DNA of 64,000 nucleotides from Panopea generosa (Eukaryota > Mollusca > Bivalvia > Adapedonta > Hiatellidae), in assembly GCA_029582155.1 (NCBI GenBank), contig CM055898.1:26977245-27041244 (forward strand), given 5' to 3'. Below the pieces are notes generated by a model. The model worked only from the letters and a program-made list of their open reading frames with translations, was not told the origin of the DNA and did no database searches. This document shows positions 1-11,422 of this stretch, piece after piece. How positions within the stretch are numbered: the first letter of the stretch is position 1; the number at the start of each line of letters is the position of its first letter. Both the position numbers and the translations under genes were made by a program.

Positions 1-444
1 CAGAGAAAACAATCCAACACGTACAGCTGTGTAATAAATCAGTTCTCGTATAAAACGGACGGTGTCATAAATAAAATATAACTTGCTAGAAAATGTGTTA
101 TACTATGAGAAGCACGAACCAAACTGATGGTGGTTTCGAAGCTATAATTGGATTACAATATTTAATTTACTAATTCAATTTGAACATAATTATGGTATGT
201 TTTGATTAAGAGATAGATCGTCGATTAGCGTGAATTATCATAGATTATTTTATTTGAATCTTTTTTTTTCTTAACACCTCATATACATTGTTTCAATTAT
301 CATTTTAATTGATAAAAAGGAACGAACATAGAAATTATTTAAGATGATTTATTTTGATTTTTAACTGTAAAATCGGAATGTACATTGAACAGCGTCCATT
401 ACTTTTATGTGATTCGAAGCGAGTCAAATTGCGGCCCCGTTAAA
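1..444. other. AT-rich unique sequence, no feature seen
   Basis: Roughly two-thirds A+T, with homopolymer T tracts. I see no ORF with protein-like composition, no splice-bounded exon and no match to the repeats found elsewhere in the window. Confidence 0.5.
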
Positions 445-575
445 GGAATGGGTTTAACGTCATTTTCAACACATTTCAGGTTAAATGTGGCATATCAAGG
501 TTTAATGGTGGAGGAAGACCCCAGACTGAGTAGAACCACCGTCCTTCCGCAAGTAACTGGCAGAATTACTCATCC
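445..575 (-). repeat. SINE-C 3' tail fragment
   Basis: Carries the SINE-C tail signature seen also at 6606 and 38132: a 'gggtttaacgtcattttcaa' block, 'acacatttcaggtt', 'ggcatatcaagg', then 'aagtaactggcag'. The tRNA-like head (with the 'tcttagaccactc' motif in other copies) is absent, so this is a truncated copy. The family is oriented with its head to the right on the plus strand, hence minus. Confidence 0.7.
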
Positions 576-3138
576 GTTAATGGCATGTATTGTTTTATAT
601 TTATGACAGAATTAAGAAACATTTATTTCAAGACTATATGTGACAATAAAAGCATTTGAGATTGTATGTGTTGTCGTTCAGCAAGGGATCTGCTGATCCA
701 GAGATAATCTTAATGTTTATATCTACAGAATAATATTTAGTTAAGTATATAAAATAACTTTATTGTTGGGTCACGTGTATAGCATACATACACCGTGAAA
801 TTATGAATTGATAGTAATTATAAAGTGGTTCCAGCATTTCAATATGTGTATAGCCACATGACGAGAATCAGGATAAATATTTTGTATTACCTAAAATTTT
901 CTGAATAAACAATTTTGCTTTATTCTTATTTTATGCATATTTGGTAAGAAAAATATTGTTTAAACAAAATCATGGTAATGCAAATGCTTCAAAATATGCC
1001 TAATATATCCATTGGGCAGGGTGTACCATTTACATATATGGATGTAAATATTATAACATCTGTTGAACAAATATCATTTATTCTACAATTTTAACTTAAT
1101 TATAACTTAAGACTACATCAAGTTATAGATTTAAGTTATATATTGATACATGAAATAAAATTAAAAATTAAAGTAATACATGTAGTATTAACAAAAAATA
1201 TATTTGTACATCATGTAGATATTCTCAAAATGTCCGTGTATTTGTTAAGTTAAACACACAAATAGGTTTAAAACTCCATACATAAATAAGAAAAATATAA
1301 CTTATATAATGAGCCAATCTTCGTTAGTTGTCAGTTTCGAACATAACTGCATTCAAGAAGACGTCGCCCACTTGTTGTTACTTCAACGATAGCCACAGTT
1401 ACTAAAATAATTTGCAAACCCTTAAATGTGTGTCTACACTTCAGTGAAATGCTGTAGTAGAACGCTTTAATGATTTTGGACCTCTTGCTTACATGTCTGC
1501 CCTTAATACAGAAACAGTAAATGTTATTTAACTTACTGCACAATGCTCAGAATGATTTGGAAAATCGATACGTAACCAATGTCTATTATCTAATAGTCCT
1601 ATTTCAGAAAACTTAAATTGAACGAAATCTTTACCATGTTTTGATGAAATATAACGATCTATTTGCATAGAGCCAATTCTACATCTTGATCGAAAGCTTG
1701 GCCTGGATTATTGCTAACTATATAATATATCATGATAGAGGAAACTTCGATTCCCTTTGGCTACACGGGAACCATAAATCAAAATTTGTGGAAAAAGGAG
1801 GAATCTTGGAGGACGGGTTAATCAGACGGTTGCATCGATCATAAACTATAGTCACGTCTAATTATCCTGTTAGCTTGCACTCATCTTCCAGGCAAATATT
1901 TATGCTTCATGGAAAGTATGTGAGTATTCCTAGCTCTGCCATTATTAACAAAGTTAATTACATTTTCACGATACAAAACCGAGTTTCAGTAAAATTGTTT
2001 CTTTGAACAAAGAGGTAATAGCCATCAATAACGCTTTGCTTCAGCTCTGTGCGGCCTTGATAGCCGGACATGAAAACGCCAATTATGTAAACGTATAAAA
2101 TATAAACGTTTTATAGTTTTATGCCTAATTGAACATGGTGTGTTTTCATTGCTTATTACTTATGATTCATTAGAATGAATACGATTTTATACAAACCCAG
2201 CCTTTTGTTTTTTCCGGAGAAAAATACGTGTAATACACTTATGTGTGAACAAACTAAATGTGTTTCCCATCAAAACGAGTCCTGCGTGAAAACAACGTGC
2301 TGAATAATTTTTATTACATCAGAACAGTACAACGTACTTTTGTATCATGTTTTATACGTCGTTTCTCAAGCCTTTTGTTTAGTACCTGAGTGTACCCTTG
2401 TGTATTATCTCATGCAAATCCAGTGTGATTGTCTCATAGAACATTTGAAGTAATGAACAGCGTATGGTATTGTGAACACGAGTATTAGCAATTGACCTGA
2501 CTCAAAAAGAGACTGTTTAGAATAGCTCTTAGAGTCAGATGCACTTTACATAGAATCGGGGTTATAATGTCGAAACACTTTCAAACTACGTGTTAACGAT
2601 ACGAACATCTAGGAAACGTAGCACCCTAGAATCGGTTTCACAATAGTTATTTATTATGTTTGTATGTGAGACTTTAACTAGATATAGATTTAACTTTCCA
2701 ATCAATTATGGAGACGTTGCAGGATGTGGAAACGCATTATGAGATTTAGATATATTTTTGGCGAGGATTTACCTGTCTTGTTGATCTGCTATATCCAAAC
2801 AAAAAAAGTATATATATATAAACATGACTGTATTCATTTCAGTTAGTCCGAAATTCATAAAAGTTGAAAGAGGTTTCTGTGAAAAGAAATGGGGCAAATA
2901 TTTCATCCATGATATTTACATCCGTAATCACTACTACATCCGTGCCAGCTATGTCATTATAAACAACTACCATTCCGACACGACCACTTTCATGTGGTTC
3001 TGATTCGCCTTGTAATCTTAGGCAAGCGAAGTTGACATGTTAAGTAGATAGCTGTGTTGGAACATCATTTTTTATTTCAGAGAAAGTAAGTCTAACATCA
3101 GATTCTCTGATGAGGTTTTTGATGATGTAATTGCCATG
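576..3138. other. AT-rich intergenic or intronic stretch
   Basis: No ORF above about 70 codons, no recognisable protein motif and no recurrence of the window's repeat families. Short AT microsatellite at about 2810-2820. I see nothing functional that I can support. Confidence 0.4.
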
Positions 3139-3555
3139 AATTAGAGGCACTCTTCTCAAATACAAGAAGAGACTATTTTTATTTGCACATGACTTAAAGG
3201 AGCTGTTTTGAAAGATGATACTGAACTGCAGAATTGTCTGTTCAGGAATTAGAGGCACTCATCTCAAATACTATAAGAGACAATTTCATTTTTTTCATGA
3301 TTTATTTAATCGATTGTGATAAAAGCTCATGGCTTATACGAATCGCTCCCGAGTCAGTTTCCTGGGTAGAACCAGTATATAGTGCTGTTTAATACGGGGC
3401 ATCGGGTCGAGGATCGAACCCGCAACATCTGGCGTGAGCGGCCAATACTCCATCCACTACACAACCGCACCGCTTTTATTATGTTTTCTTATTATAATTT
3501 AATGACCTAAGTGAGCTGTCTTGAAAGATGATATTGAACAGCTGAAATGTCCTGG
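3139..3555. repeat. 108-bp tandem duplication, second copy split by a SINE
   Basis: A block starting 'aattagaggcactc' occurs at 3139 and again at 3247 (offset 108 bp). A third start, 'aattagag', occurs at 3556. The end of unit 1 ('gagctgttttgaaagatgatactgaac', 3200-3227) reappears only after 3500, because a SINE-B copy (3309-3473) interrupts unit 2. The duplication therefore predates the SINE insertion. Confidence 0.7.
3309..3473 (-). mobile_element. SINE-B copy (tRNA-derived retroposon)
   Basis: On the minus strand it begins with a tRNA-like head (A-box-like 'tgtagtggatggagt', B-box-like 'gggttcgatcctc'). It continues into the SINE-B core 'actggttctacccaggaa' (here starting 'actggttct') and a tail ending near 'cacaatcgat'. 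Non-autonomous element, transcribed by RNA polymerase III in known tRNA-SINEs. It sits inside the second unit of a 108-bp tandem duplication. Short TTTATT-like flanks could be a degraded target-site duplication. Confidence 0.75.
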
Positions 3556-3799
3556 AATTAGAGTAGTTCGAGATTAATCTCTATATAATTATATAGATAT
3601 ATGAATCCAAACAAAGTGCCCAGAAGCACAGAGCATTTAATGCATTGGTAATTTCAGAAGACAAATTCATCACATATACATCGGTTCATAATACAGGCGA
3701 AAATATTCTTCTGTTTACCTCTTCATTTTTATATTCAGTATGCTAAATGAGTGGAAATTTGCAATTAGTGCACATGTTTTACACGTTTAACTAAGATCT

Positions 3800-4200
3800 T
3801 ATGTCGAATGAATGAATGGGGTTTAACGGCGTACCAACACATACTAGGTTATTCGATGCAAACAGGAAGGAAGATTCCAGGTTCACTATACATGTAAAAC
3901 AACAACAAATCAACATACAGAAAAAACATGAACAAATGAATATGCAGAACGAACCTAGAACCTTGATACCCGCAGAACTACAGAGTTTCAACAAATTATA
4001 TCGTATTACTCAAAATGTCGCTTTCTGCGACATGCATGTGCCACAGTGATCTTATTCTTGCTATCACTCATAAAGCTCCCTAAAAACACACAGGGGTTGG
4101 TAATTTAACCACAATAATGAACATGACAAAAAAAATGTTAAAATTCGGAGGATTCCTACCCTTCTGCAGAGATCGAAATTGATTTTATACTTAACTGGAA
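3800..4200 (+). repeat. Dispersed ~400-bp repeat (copy 1; partner at 31976)
   Basis: Diverged but collinear with 31976-32385. Shared blocks in order are 'gaatgaat...gggttaa.ggcgt', 'aacacat', 'aacaacaaat', 'cctagaaccttgatacc.gc', 'ttcaacaaattatat', 'taacca.aataatg' and 'ttctaccct'. No long ORF and no clear terminal repeats. Its first bases resemble the SINE-C tail end, so it could be a related retroposon. Confidence 0.6.
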
Positions 4201-4781
4201 CAACACGGACTATCTTATGTCGAATGTCGGCGAAAGAACATGCTTACATATTTTACATCGATTGTAAAACAATTTTTACTGCTTATTTAAATACTTTTCG
4301 AAGTCGTCCTTGGCAAAACCAATAATAATCATGCATATACGTATAGCATGTCTTATCCAAGGACACATATTCGTGGTGGGGGATTGAGCACACTATTTGA
4401 GTTTAAGTCAAATAACAGATTTAAGTATGTGCATGAAACCGGAGACATAAATACATAAATCTCAAAATCTCAAATAACATAATTATGTAATATTGTCATT
4501 ACGAGTGTTTCATAACGGAAAATGTCAACATCGTACTGAATTTCAATCTCTTTCCTAGTATAATTATGCAATGTGAATTCGGCACGACGATCCGCTTGGT
4601 CGATCCGCTCTGGGTTGCGTGACAAAACATAACCCGCCTAATATACACAAATTACATTGTCGGAGCCTATTCAGATCAAGTTTATGAGACAAGGTTTAGA
4701 CAACGAAGTAAGCAGTGTCCTTTTCGAACATATACGATTTTTTTAAACGAAAAGTATGCATCATTTATAGTCATTTATTTT

Positions 4782-4928
4782 AGCTCGATTGTAAAGAAAG
4801 CTTAAGAGCCACTCTCTAGTCCGCTTCCTGGGTCGAACCAGTACTGAGGGTTGTTTTAAGAAGAATCGCGTTGAACCCGCAACCTCTATCGTAAGCGGTC
4901 ACCACTCTATTTACCGCGCTACTGCCCG
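4782..4928 (-). mobile_element. SINE-B copy (degraded)
   Basis: Minus-strand order is tRNA-like head ('gtagcgcggtaaatagagtg', B-box-like 'gcgggttcaacgc'), then 'cagtactggttcgacccagg', then a tail with 'agctttctttacaatcga'. Same family as 3309-3473 and 40802-40964. About 10-20% diverged from them by eye. Confidence 0.7.
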
Positions 4929-4951
4929 GTTTACATCAGAAAGCCTGTTGT

Positions 4952-5097
4952 GTTGAGACTATTTAATACATCGCCTGTATTTTGATAAATTGTTACTATT
5001 TCTGGTTATATGTACATGTAACCGTTGAGACTATATAATACATCGCCCCGTATTTTGATAAAGTGTTACTATTTCTGGTTATATGTACATGTAACCG
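4952..5097. repeat. 72-bp tandem duplication
   Basis: Two adjacent near-identical copies, 4952-5023 and 5024-5097, each running from 'gttgagactat' through 'tgttactatttctggttata' to 'catgtaacc'. There are only a few substitutions and a small indel ('gcctg' versus 'gccccg'), so the duplication is fairly young. Confidence 0.85.
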
Positions 5098-5149
5098 TTA
5101 AGCTCGCACTGATGCCACTAGTCTCTGAACCTGATATCACCCGAATCAA

Positions 5150-5469
5150 ACCGCAGCGTGGTCTAGTGCTAGAGCGTCCGCCTCGCATGTTGAAAGTCGT
5201 GGGCTCGATCCCCGACCGGGACATACCAAAGACTTTAAAAATGGTACTAGAAGCTTCCTCGCTTGACGCTCAGTATTAAGAGGAAAGTTCTAGGTCTGGT
5301 CGACCCGGTGTCTGTATAATGTGACTGGGAAGGGTATCATATCATGTGTCTGCGGCATGATACTCCAGTGTGACAGCGCTCAGAATACTGTCTCAAGTAG
5401 ACACCGTCGCGATATGACTGAAAAATTGTTAAAAACGACGCTTAACACCATGCAACAACAACAACAATT
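5150..5469 (+). mobile_element. SINE-A, full length, with target-site duplication
   Basis: tRNA-like head at about 5153-5222 with A box 'tggtctagtgctagagc' and B box 'gggctcgatcccc'. A ~230-bp body follows ('atggtactagaagcttcctc', 'ctaggtctggtcgacccgg', 'gtgtctgcggcatgatactc', 'tgtctcaagtagacaccgtc'). The 3' tail is a short CAA repeat ('caccatgcaacaacaac'). A perfect 10-bp direct repeat 'cccgaatcaa' flanks it at 5140-5149 and 5470-5479, as expected of target-primed reverse transcription. Same family at 33128, 43141 and 50233, with fragments at 11021, 13361 and 55532. Confidence 0.9.
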
Positions 5470-5835
5470 CCCGAATCAACCAGTCGGGAGGGCTTGGTTC
5501 GTTCTGCAGGCTAACATTACAGTGAAAGCGCTACTGGGGAACACAAAGGTTCTTGTATTTTATATAATTCATCATACAGAAAAACAGGCTCAATAAAACC
5601 ATAGTATGTTATTTTATTTTCTTGTCTTGATTACATTTTGTGCTTCCAGTGGATCTTTTCGTCAGACACTATTCCGTAATAATATTTCCGTCAATGCTGC
5701 AATCTCATAATGATGTCAGTGTAATTTTATTATTTTGTACTTTTATATTGTCGTTCGAAATCTTATATGTAGTCTAGATCGTAAGTTATATCATAAAACC
5801 AATGATATATGTACCGTATGATCCATAAACATTCT

Positions 5836-6440
5836 CAGTTTGTCAAAATTACATTTTGTCAAACGTATTTTGAGGGTCATATTAAACACTAGGGTTAATG
5901 GAACTGACATCAGCGAAACCGATATTAAGTACAGTTGACTGATTGTCAAAATTGTATTTGGTCAAACATATGTTGAAGGTCAGTGGAACTAAGATTAACA
6001 TTTCAATTGGTTAATTGTCATAAGTCATAGGTTAAGGGCCATATTAAACTCTGAGGTCAGTGCAGCTGACTTCAGCGGAACAGAGAAGTATTACAATTGA
6101 TTAATTGTCATAACTGTATTTGGTCAAACATAGGTTGAGGGCCATGTTAAACACTGGGGTTAGTGCAGTTGACTTCAGCGGAACAGAGATTAATTGATTA
6201 ATTGTCAAAATTATATATGTTAAGGGTCATATTGACCTGGGTCACGTGGACCTGAACGCAGTGGAACTGAGAATTATTTAAATTAATTTATAGGTCTAAA
6301 AAGTATTCAGTCAAATATATGCTGAGTGGTGTATGAAACACTGGGCCGAGTTGACCTGAACGTAAAGGAAATGAGATGAATTAAAATCCAATGGTTATTA
6401 ATGTAATTGTAAAAATCCATTTGGTTAAAAATGTCTTACA
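5836..6440. repeat. Degenerate tandem array, ~75-105-bp units
   Basis: About five or six diverged units. Each begins near 'attgtcaaaatt.tatttggtc', continues 'aaacata.gttgagggcc', then 'ttaaacactg.ggtcagtg', and ends 'ctgacttcagcggaacagag'. Unit starts fall at about 5838, 5942, 6014, 6104, 6198 and 6298. Heavy divergence indicates an old array. No coding function seen. Confidence 0.7.
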
Positions 6441-6605
6441 AAGACTGAAATTGATGGAACTGGTCTAAAATGAACAGAGATGGATTATAATTGGTTATCA
6501 AATATTATTTATACAAGTATTTATATAAGTACTATGATACTTATAACTGACTAGACCGGTAATTTTGCTGACTAAGTTTGTTTGTTGTTGGGTTTTTTTG
6601 TAGAC

Positions 6606-6661
6606 TTTAACCCCACTTTCAACACATTTCAGGTTATATATGGCATATCCAGTTATATTGG

Positions 6662-6711
<50 letters not shown>

Positions 6712-7181
6712 TTTAGCGTCTTTTTTATGCCATCGAGGGCTAACAGACAATTAGTTAACCTAACCACTGTTTCCTGGGATTAACCAGTACTCGAGCACAC
6801 CCCATCTCCGCAAGTAACTGATAATTTTCCCACTTGAATCAGTTGTGAGAGACAAATGATAATGAGACACAATGTCGTATATCAAACATCACGGACACTG
6901 TTGCCGGGCGGGGGATTCGAATTCACGACCCCTGGATTGATAGTCAGACGCGTAACCGACTGAGCTAATCGCGCCCGGCCCCTCTGGATAAGAAACATGG
7001 GAAGCGTAAATTTAATCCGTAAATTAAGTTATATTGGTGAAGTAGCACCCTTGTCCTTCCACGTGTAACTGGCAAACCTTCTGACATAAAGATTTTCGAG
7101 CGAACGAACATACGACCTTAGCGTTGAGAGGAACGTGATCTTGAGACGGTGCCTTAGACCACTCGGACACGAAGGTCCAAC
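6606..7181 (-). mobile_element. SINE-C copy, interrupted by SINE-D
   Basis: The tail half is 6606-6664 ('acacatttcaggttatat'). The rest of the body and the tRNA-like head resume at 7027-7181 ('gtccttccacgtgtaactgg', 'gtcgtatgttcgctcg' in reverse, 'gtggtctaaggcaccgtctc' on the minus strand). The two halves join at a 14-bp repeat, 'agttatattggtga', that flanks the intruding element. Head resembles a class II (Leu/Ser-like) tRNA. Compare the uninterrupted copy at 38132-38361. Confidence 0.8.
6665..7026 (-). mobile_element. SINE-D copy nested in SINE-C
   Basis: On the minus strand the tRNA-like head (6980-6903) has near-canonical boxes: A 'tagctcagtcggttac' and B 'gaattcgaatccc'. A body with 'ctgttagccctcgatggcat' follows, ending in a (TCAA)n tail at 6665-6707. 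A perfect 14-bp target duplication 'agttatattggtga' lies at 6651-6664 and 7027-7040. About 46 bp (6981-7026) lie between the head and the 5' duplication and are not present in SINE-C, so they were inserted with the element. Other SINE-D remnants: 62962 and 63700. Confidence 0.85.
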
Positions 7182-8404
7182 GTTAACCAGGGTCTCAAAA
7201 TAGGTATATAAGCATATCTTATGAATATTTCATCTACAAATTGTTTTAACAATGAACTGATTTGCTATGGTACATGGCAAATGAAAAAAAACTAACACTA
7301 TAAATGACTTTACCATGTACACGAATCCAGTAACAGACGTGCTTAGTTAAGCTAGAACACACTTAATATAAACACCGCAGTTTCAATGCCAGACATATTT
7401 TGTTTCATGAATTAATGTGATGCTTAGTTGCCATTTACTCAATTAAAATCATAACCCTTAAACAAACAAATACAAGACAAAACAATAATCTAACTTAATC
7501 CAATTGCCACATCAAAAGAATCGTGCAAATTTTGTTTTGCTCTCTCGTGCTTAATATAGATAGAAATGTGACGACAGAATCATTGGAAATATTTTTTTGA
7601 ATTACATGTACAAGTCTTATGTAATTCCACGGTTTGGCCAACGAATACGACATTGTATGGCGTTCTGCAATTCACAAGAAGAAAATATGGAAAATATGTC
7701 CATTCCTAATGTTCAAATACTTGATCAGTATTATCTATTTACATATGACAGCTTTCTGTTTGAAATGTATGCGTTTTTAAACACTAGAAGGACGGTGGTG
7801 CTACCTCAGAATCGCGCAAGAGTTGTTTTTTTTATTATTTTATTACATGTCATTGGGAAAATTCAATAGAGGTCTCACTACACAGTTGATGTTTGTTCTG
7901 TATAAAAAAAATATCTAGGATTTCCATGGTAAAAAAAAGAATTCTACATAGTATTTTTTTTCATTGCAGGAATATATACCCACATAAAAATGCAAAATAA
8001 ACCCTTGACCAGCATGTTTTTTAAACAGGTTGCAGTTACACCTTGAGATTTATTGAAAAAAGAAACCCTCAAATGCTTATTAATACATGCATATGTTGAA
8101 ATCCTATCAATATCACTTATTAACATCAGTGATGTCTTATTGCAGTATATGGTATGCCAAATTTTGCTCTCCACATCTGCAGCAAGAAATCACAACCACT
8201 ATGATCCATTTGGAAAAATTTTAAAACCAAAGTACATACGATTTGTTTTAAGCGTAAGAATCATTCCGTGGAGAAAAAGGGGTGTAACTGTGTAGTGAGA
8301 CGAATACATTTGCACGGATAAGAGAAAATGTCAAGTACTGCCCATACACTTTTTATAGAAATTTGCAAGTCACAGACAGTCCGTATTTGTGTTGTAATAC
8401 ATGG
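7182..8404. other. AT-rich unique sequence
   Basis: Two unremarkable ORFs of 80-90 codons (7597-7869, 8053-8295) have low-complexity, AT-driven composition, with no motif and no convincing splice sites. Nothing else supportable. Confidence 0.4.
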
Positions 8405-8894
8405 CGTCTGCTTCACCAACACTTTCTTCAGTTTTACTTAAAAACTTAATATATTTAATAGAAAATTGACTGGTAACTTATTCATTCTTTCATTTAATAT
8501 CATTACAACGTTAAACAGCTGAACTGGAACCAGTCTAAACCCTTGAATTCATTATCCCCTGGCTCCTGTTTCACCAACATATCCATACTTAAACGCTTAA
8601 ATCTAAGAAAATCATTTTATTTGGACTGGTTCAAGTAAAACTGCATATAATTTCATTGACATTGATTATATCACAGATTAAAAACCAGTCAAAACTTAAT
8701 TAATATGATAAGTAATTAAGCAAAATGTTTGTGAAACAGAAGCTTCGTTGATATTATTTACATTACAAATAAATAAGCAGTCAAAACTTAGTTAAGTTCT
8801 TAGGTCCTAAATATTTAAGTAAAATATTACTTATATTTAAGTTTTTTAAGTATCAAAGTGTATTCTTACTGAAATATGTTGTGAACAGAAACCG
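8405..8894. mobile_element. MITE-5-like outer element, hosting an inner copy
   Basis: The left end is 'tctgcttcaccaacactttc' and the right end, read in reverse, is 'ggtttctgttcacaacat'. They form imperfect terminal inverted repeats with subterminal 'cttaa' repeats. An inner element of the same type lies at 8561-8743, so this appears to be a nested pair. No coding capacity, consistent with a miniature inverted-repeat element. Boundaries are approximate. Confidence 0.5.
8561..8743. mobile_element. MITE-5-like inner element
   Basis: Left end 'ggctcctgtttcaccaacat' and right end (reverse complement) 'gcttctgtttcacaaacatt' pair over about 20 bp with few mismatches. Both sides carry subterminal 'acttaa' or 'cttaat' motifs. 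The same 'gtttcacaaa' terminus is seen at 55437-55530. About 183 bp, non-coding. Confidence 0.65.
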
Positions 8895-9788
8895 GATTAA
8901 CAAGTAAAATAAAAGATATTTGCACTCAAATCGAATCAGACAAGAATGTTCATATTAGCACAATCATTATTCTTATAGAGGGTTCTACTTCATTCGGCTT
9001 TTATCTTATTGTGTCTTTATTTATTGTATTGGATTTGAATTGAATACGTCAGATTCGAAGCAATAATGGTCTTATTGGGTGATTTATTATGATATGGCTA
9101 GAACAGTTTCAGATCGTAGAGCTTCCTATTTTGTTAATCTGCCACATGTCTGGCGCGTATACATACATACAAACTATGTTTAGCATTGTGCGAGTTGTTG
9201 GAGTCGCTTATAACAATCGTTCTGTCATATTATATGCTTGAAACAGTATTTATAAACACCTGGGGTCGTATTCACCAGCTATTTTTGAGAAAACTCTGAG
9301 ACTTGAGCTTGAAAATCCAAATTTTCAACCTTAAATTACCATGGCAGATAGAATAAATGTTAGAGTGAATTGACTGTATATTGCACGCTTGCGAAAAAAA
9401 GGTATCTAAGTGTGTTTTTCAAAATTCATTTTTGAGTTCAAGTCTAAGAATATTCTTAAGTACCACCCCAGAACTGCAGTATCACGCCGTCGATAGCAAA
9501 TCTTGGAATGAAATTTTAAGCATTTCTTGATAAAGGCATTTAACATATAGACATTTAATGATTCGAATAGTTTTTTTTTCTTTATTAGTTACAAGTGTTT
9601 GGAAGTATATCAGATTTTTTTTCAAATTTTAGAATTAGCAAACAAATCTTTCACGATATCATGCTGAGTCATTCTCAAAAGTTAAGCATCAAGAGAGGAA
9701 GATACCAGAATTATTCCTAAAGAATGGCGTTAATCTAACTCACAACTTCCGTTAATGAGAGGCATATAAACTCTACATTTAAACAAAG
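8895..9788. other. AT-rich sequence; possible third GTTTCAC-type remnant
   Basis: Around 9262-9470 'ggggtcgtattcaccagct' on the left and 'aagtctaagaatattcttaa' on the right recall the termini and subterminal CTTAA motifs of the MITE-5-like elements, but the ends do not pair well. The rest shows no feature I can support. Confidence 0.3.
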
Positions 9789-10236
9789 AATTATATAGAG
9801 AAGGAAAGGCAACTGATTGACATTTGTTAACGCTCGCGTATTCTCGCAATATCTCGTTTTTAATTATCTTAACTTCCATTCATCTCAGGAACACAAATCA
9901 AAATTCTTACATTGTGCAATGAAATTGTCATCAAAATAATATCATTCCCATTTATTTGCGTTTAAATTTGATTTAGTACTTCTATAATTTGTATACTGCA
10001 GCTAAAATAACGAAAAATTACGAAAAAAAATCCTTAAAACCTCAATATCTTTAATTTAAGATCATGTTACATGATCGAAACATGTTTTAACATCTACGAT
10101 TACATACAACTTACAGTTTATGTACAAGAAATCAGTTGTCTGTGAATTATGAATGCTAAATTTTCAAATAATGAAACCCTTTGTGCTATTCCAACATTTA
10201 GTCAGGAGATACACGTTTCCTATCCTTCTATACAAC
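9789..10236 (+). mobile_element. MITE-1 copy 1
   Basis: About 448 bp, collinear with 31509-31976 (inverted) and 33913-34387. Shared blocks: 'tatatagagaaggaaaggc', 'ctcgcaatatctcgtttt', 'aacttccattcat', 'aatatctttaatt', 'gatcgaaacat', 'atacaacttacag', 'tacaagaaatcagttg', 'ctgtgaattatgaatg'. Terminal inverted-repeat traces are 'tatagagaaggaaagg' on the left and 'tcctatccttctata' on the right. Outermost ends are decayed, so no target duplication is visible here. Confidence 0.75.
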
Positions 10237-11020
10237 CGCAGCATAATGTATCAAAGAAACAATACTAGTAGCATTGGACAACTAGGGATTCGAATATAGA
10301 CTCATTAGTGCATCAATGATCTTTGTGTATATAAAACATTGGTGCTCTCAAGGGTCGAAATGTAGCGCTACATTTCGATACACAGACACGCGTACACTAC
10401 ACAATTTTTGTACGAATTCTTGACCCTGTTTAGTTTAGCTACAATATCCATAAAACCATAGGCTGGCAATTAATGTCCGAAATATGCTCTTTACATCTGA
10501 TAAAGGTGTCCATAATTCATGTCTGACTCACATTTTACTCGCTACTTTGACGATGCACAAAATAAAAACCTCAAAAATTAGACTATATTCAACGATGCGC
10601 AGTCTGGTTTATCTTATCATTACATACATTTGTCATAATTTGCGGATACAGCGGTACCTATAAACAACAAATAGTTATTAAAGAGTTATCCAGAACGCCG
10701 ACTACTGATATACAACGTAGAGGTTGCACAAAAGTAGTGGAACTGACACAGAGAAAAAAAGGCGGGAATATTGGAGTGGTGGCAACTTACTCATACGGAC
10801 CGAGTCTGACAACATTACTTTTGACCGGTTATAAAGGGTCTTTATCAATTTATTCATAAATATAATCTTTGACACGCACAAGAACTCGTCTGAGATATAA
10901 TGATTAAGTAGCTTCTGTTTAAATTGAAGATCGTATAAACTGTGTAGGTGTCACAGAGTAAATAATGCATTTTTTATGATGTATGATGAATCGTGGTCAT
11001 AGCTCAAATTAATCATTCCA
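10237..11020. other. AT-rich unique sequence
   Basis: A 28-bp local inverted repeat-like stretch ('gaaatgtagcgctacatttc', 10358-10377) forms a perfect 20-bp palindrome. Otherwise I see no gene, exon or repeat. Confidence 0.5.
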
Positions 11021-11174
11021 GTATTCTAAGCGCTGCTACACTGGAGCATCATACCCACCCAGTCACATAATGCTGGCACCGGGCTGACTAGATTTACAAC
11101 TATCCTCTTAATGCTGAGCGCCAAATGAGGAAGATTCTTGGATCAATTATCAAGTATTTGGTATGACCCGGCGT
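11021..11174 (-). mobile_element. SINE-A fragment
   Basis: Matches the SINE-A body in reverse orientation ('ctaagcgctg', 'catcataccc.acccagtcac', 'caccgggc.gac', 'ctcttaatgctgagcgc', 'ggtatgacccggc'). Both the CAA tail and the tRNA-like head are missing, and several indels are present. An old remnant. Confidence 0.75.
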
Positions 11175-11422
11175 TATTATTACAGAATAGCAGATATGTC
11201 CAAGTTTGTACCAGTGATTCTAAAAGTATGATTCACAAAGTGTGTGTAAGCCCGCATGTAGTTGATAGACGTACAGTGGCTGCAGCACTTTGTCACAAGT
11301 TGTGTATATGAAACCCGTATTCACGAGGGATACATCATTATTTCATTAGTCTCCGTCTCGAGGGATATATTATTGTTTCACATGTTTGTCTGTATAACTA
11401 CTAAACGCTTACTTTGACTCCA

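Noticed and set aside
5025-5596. 84- and 91-codon ORFs around 5.0-5.6 kb
   Set aside because: They cover SINE-A sequence; equivalent ORFs appear in the other SINE-A copies (33072, 43331, 50370, 55622).
6903-6980. Functional tRNA gene on the minus strand
   Set aside because: A and B boxes are good and the ends can pair, but arms do not fold into a proper cloverleaf, and the sequence is the head of a SINE with flanking target duplication. The same applies to the tRNA-like heads at 5153, 32742, 33128, 43461 and 50545.
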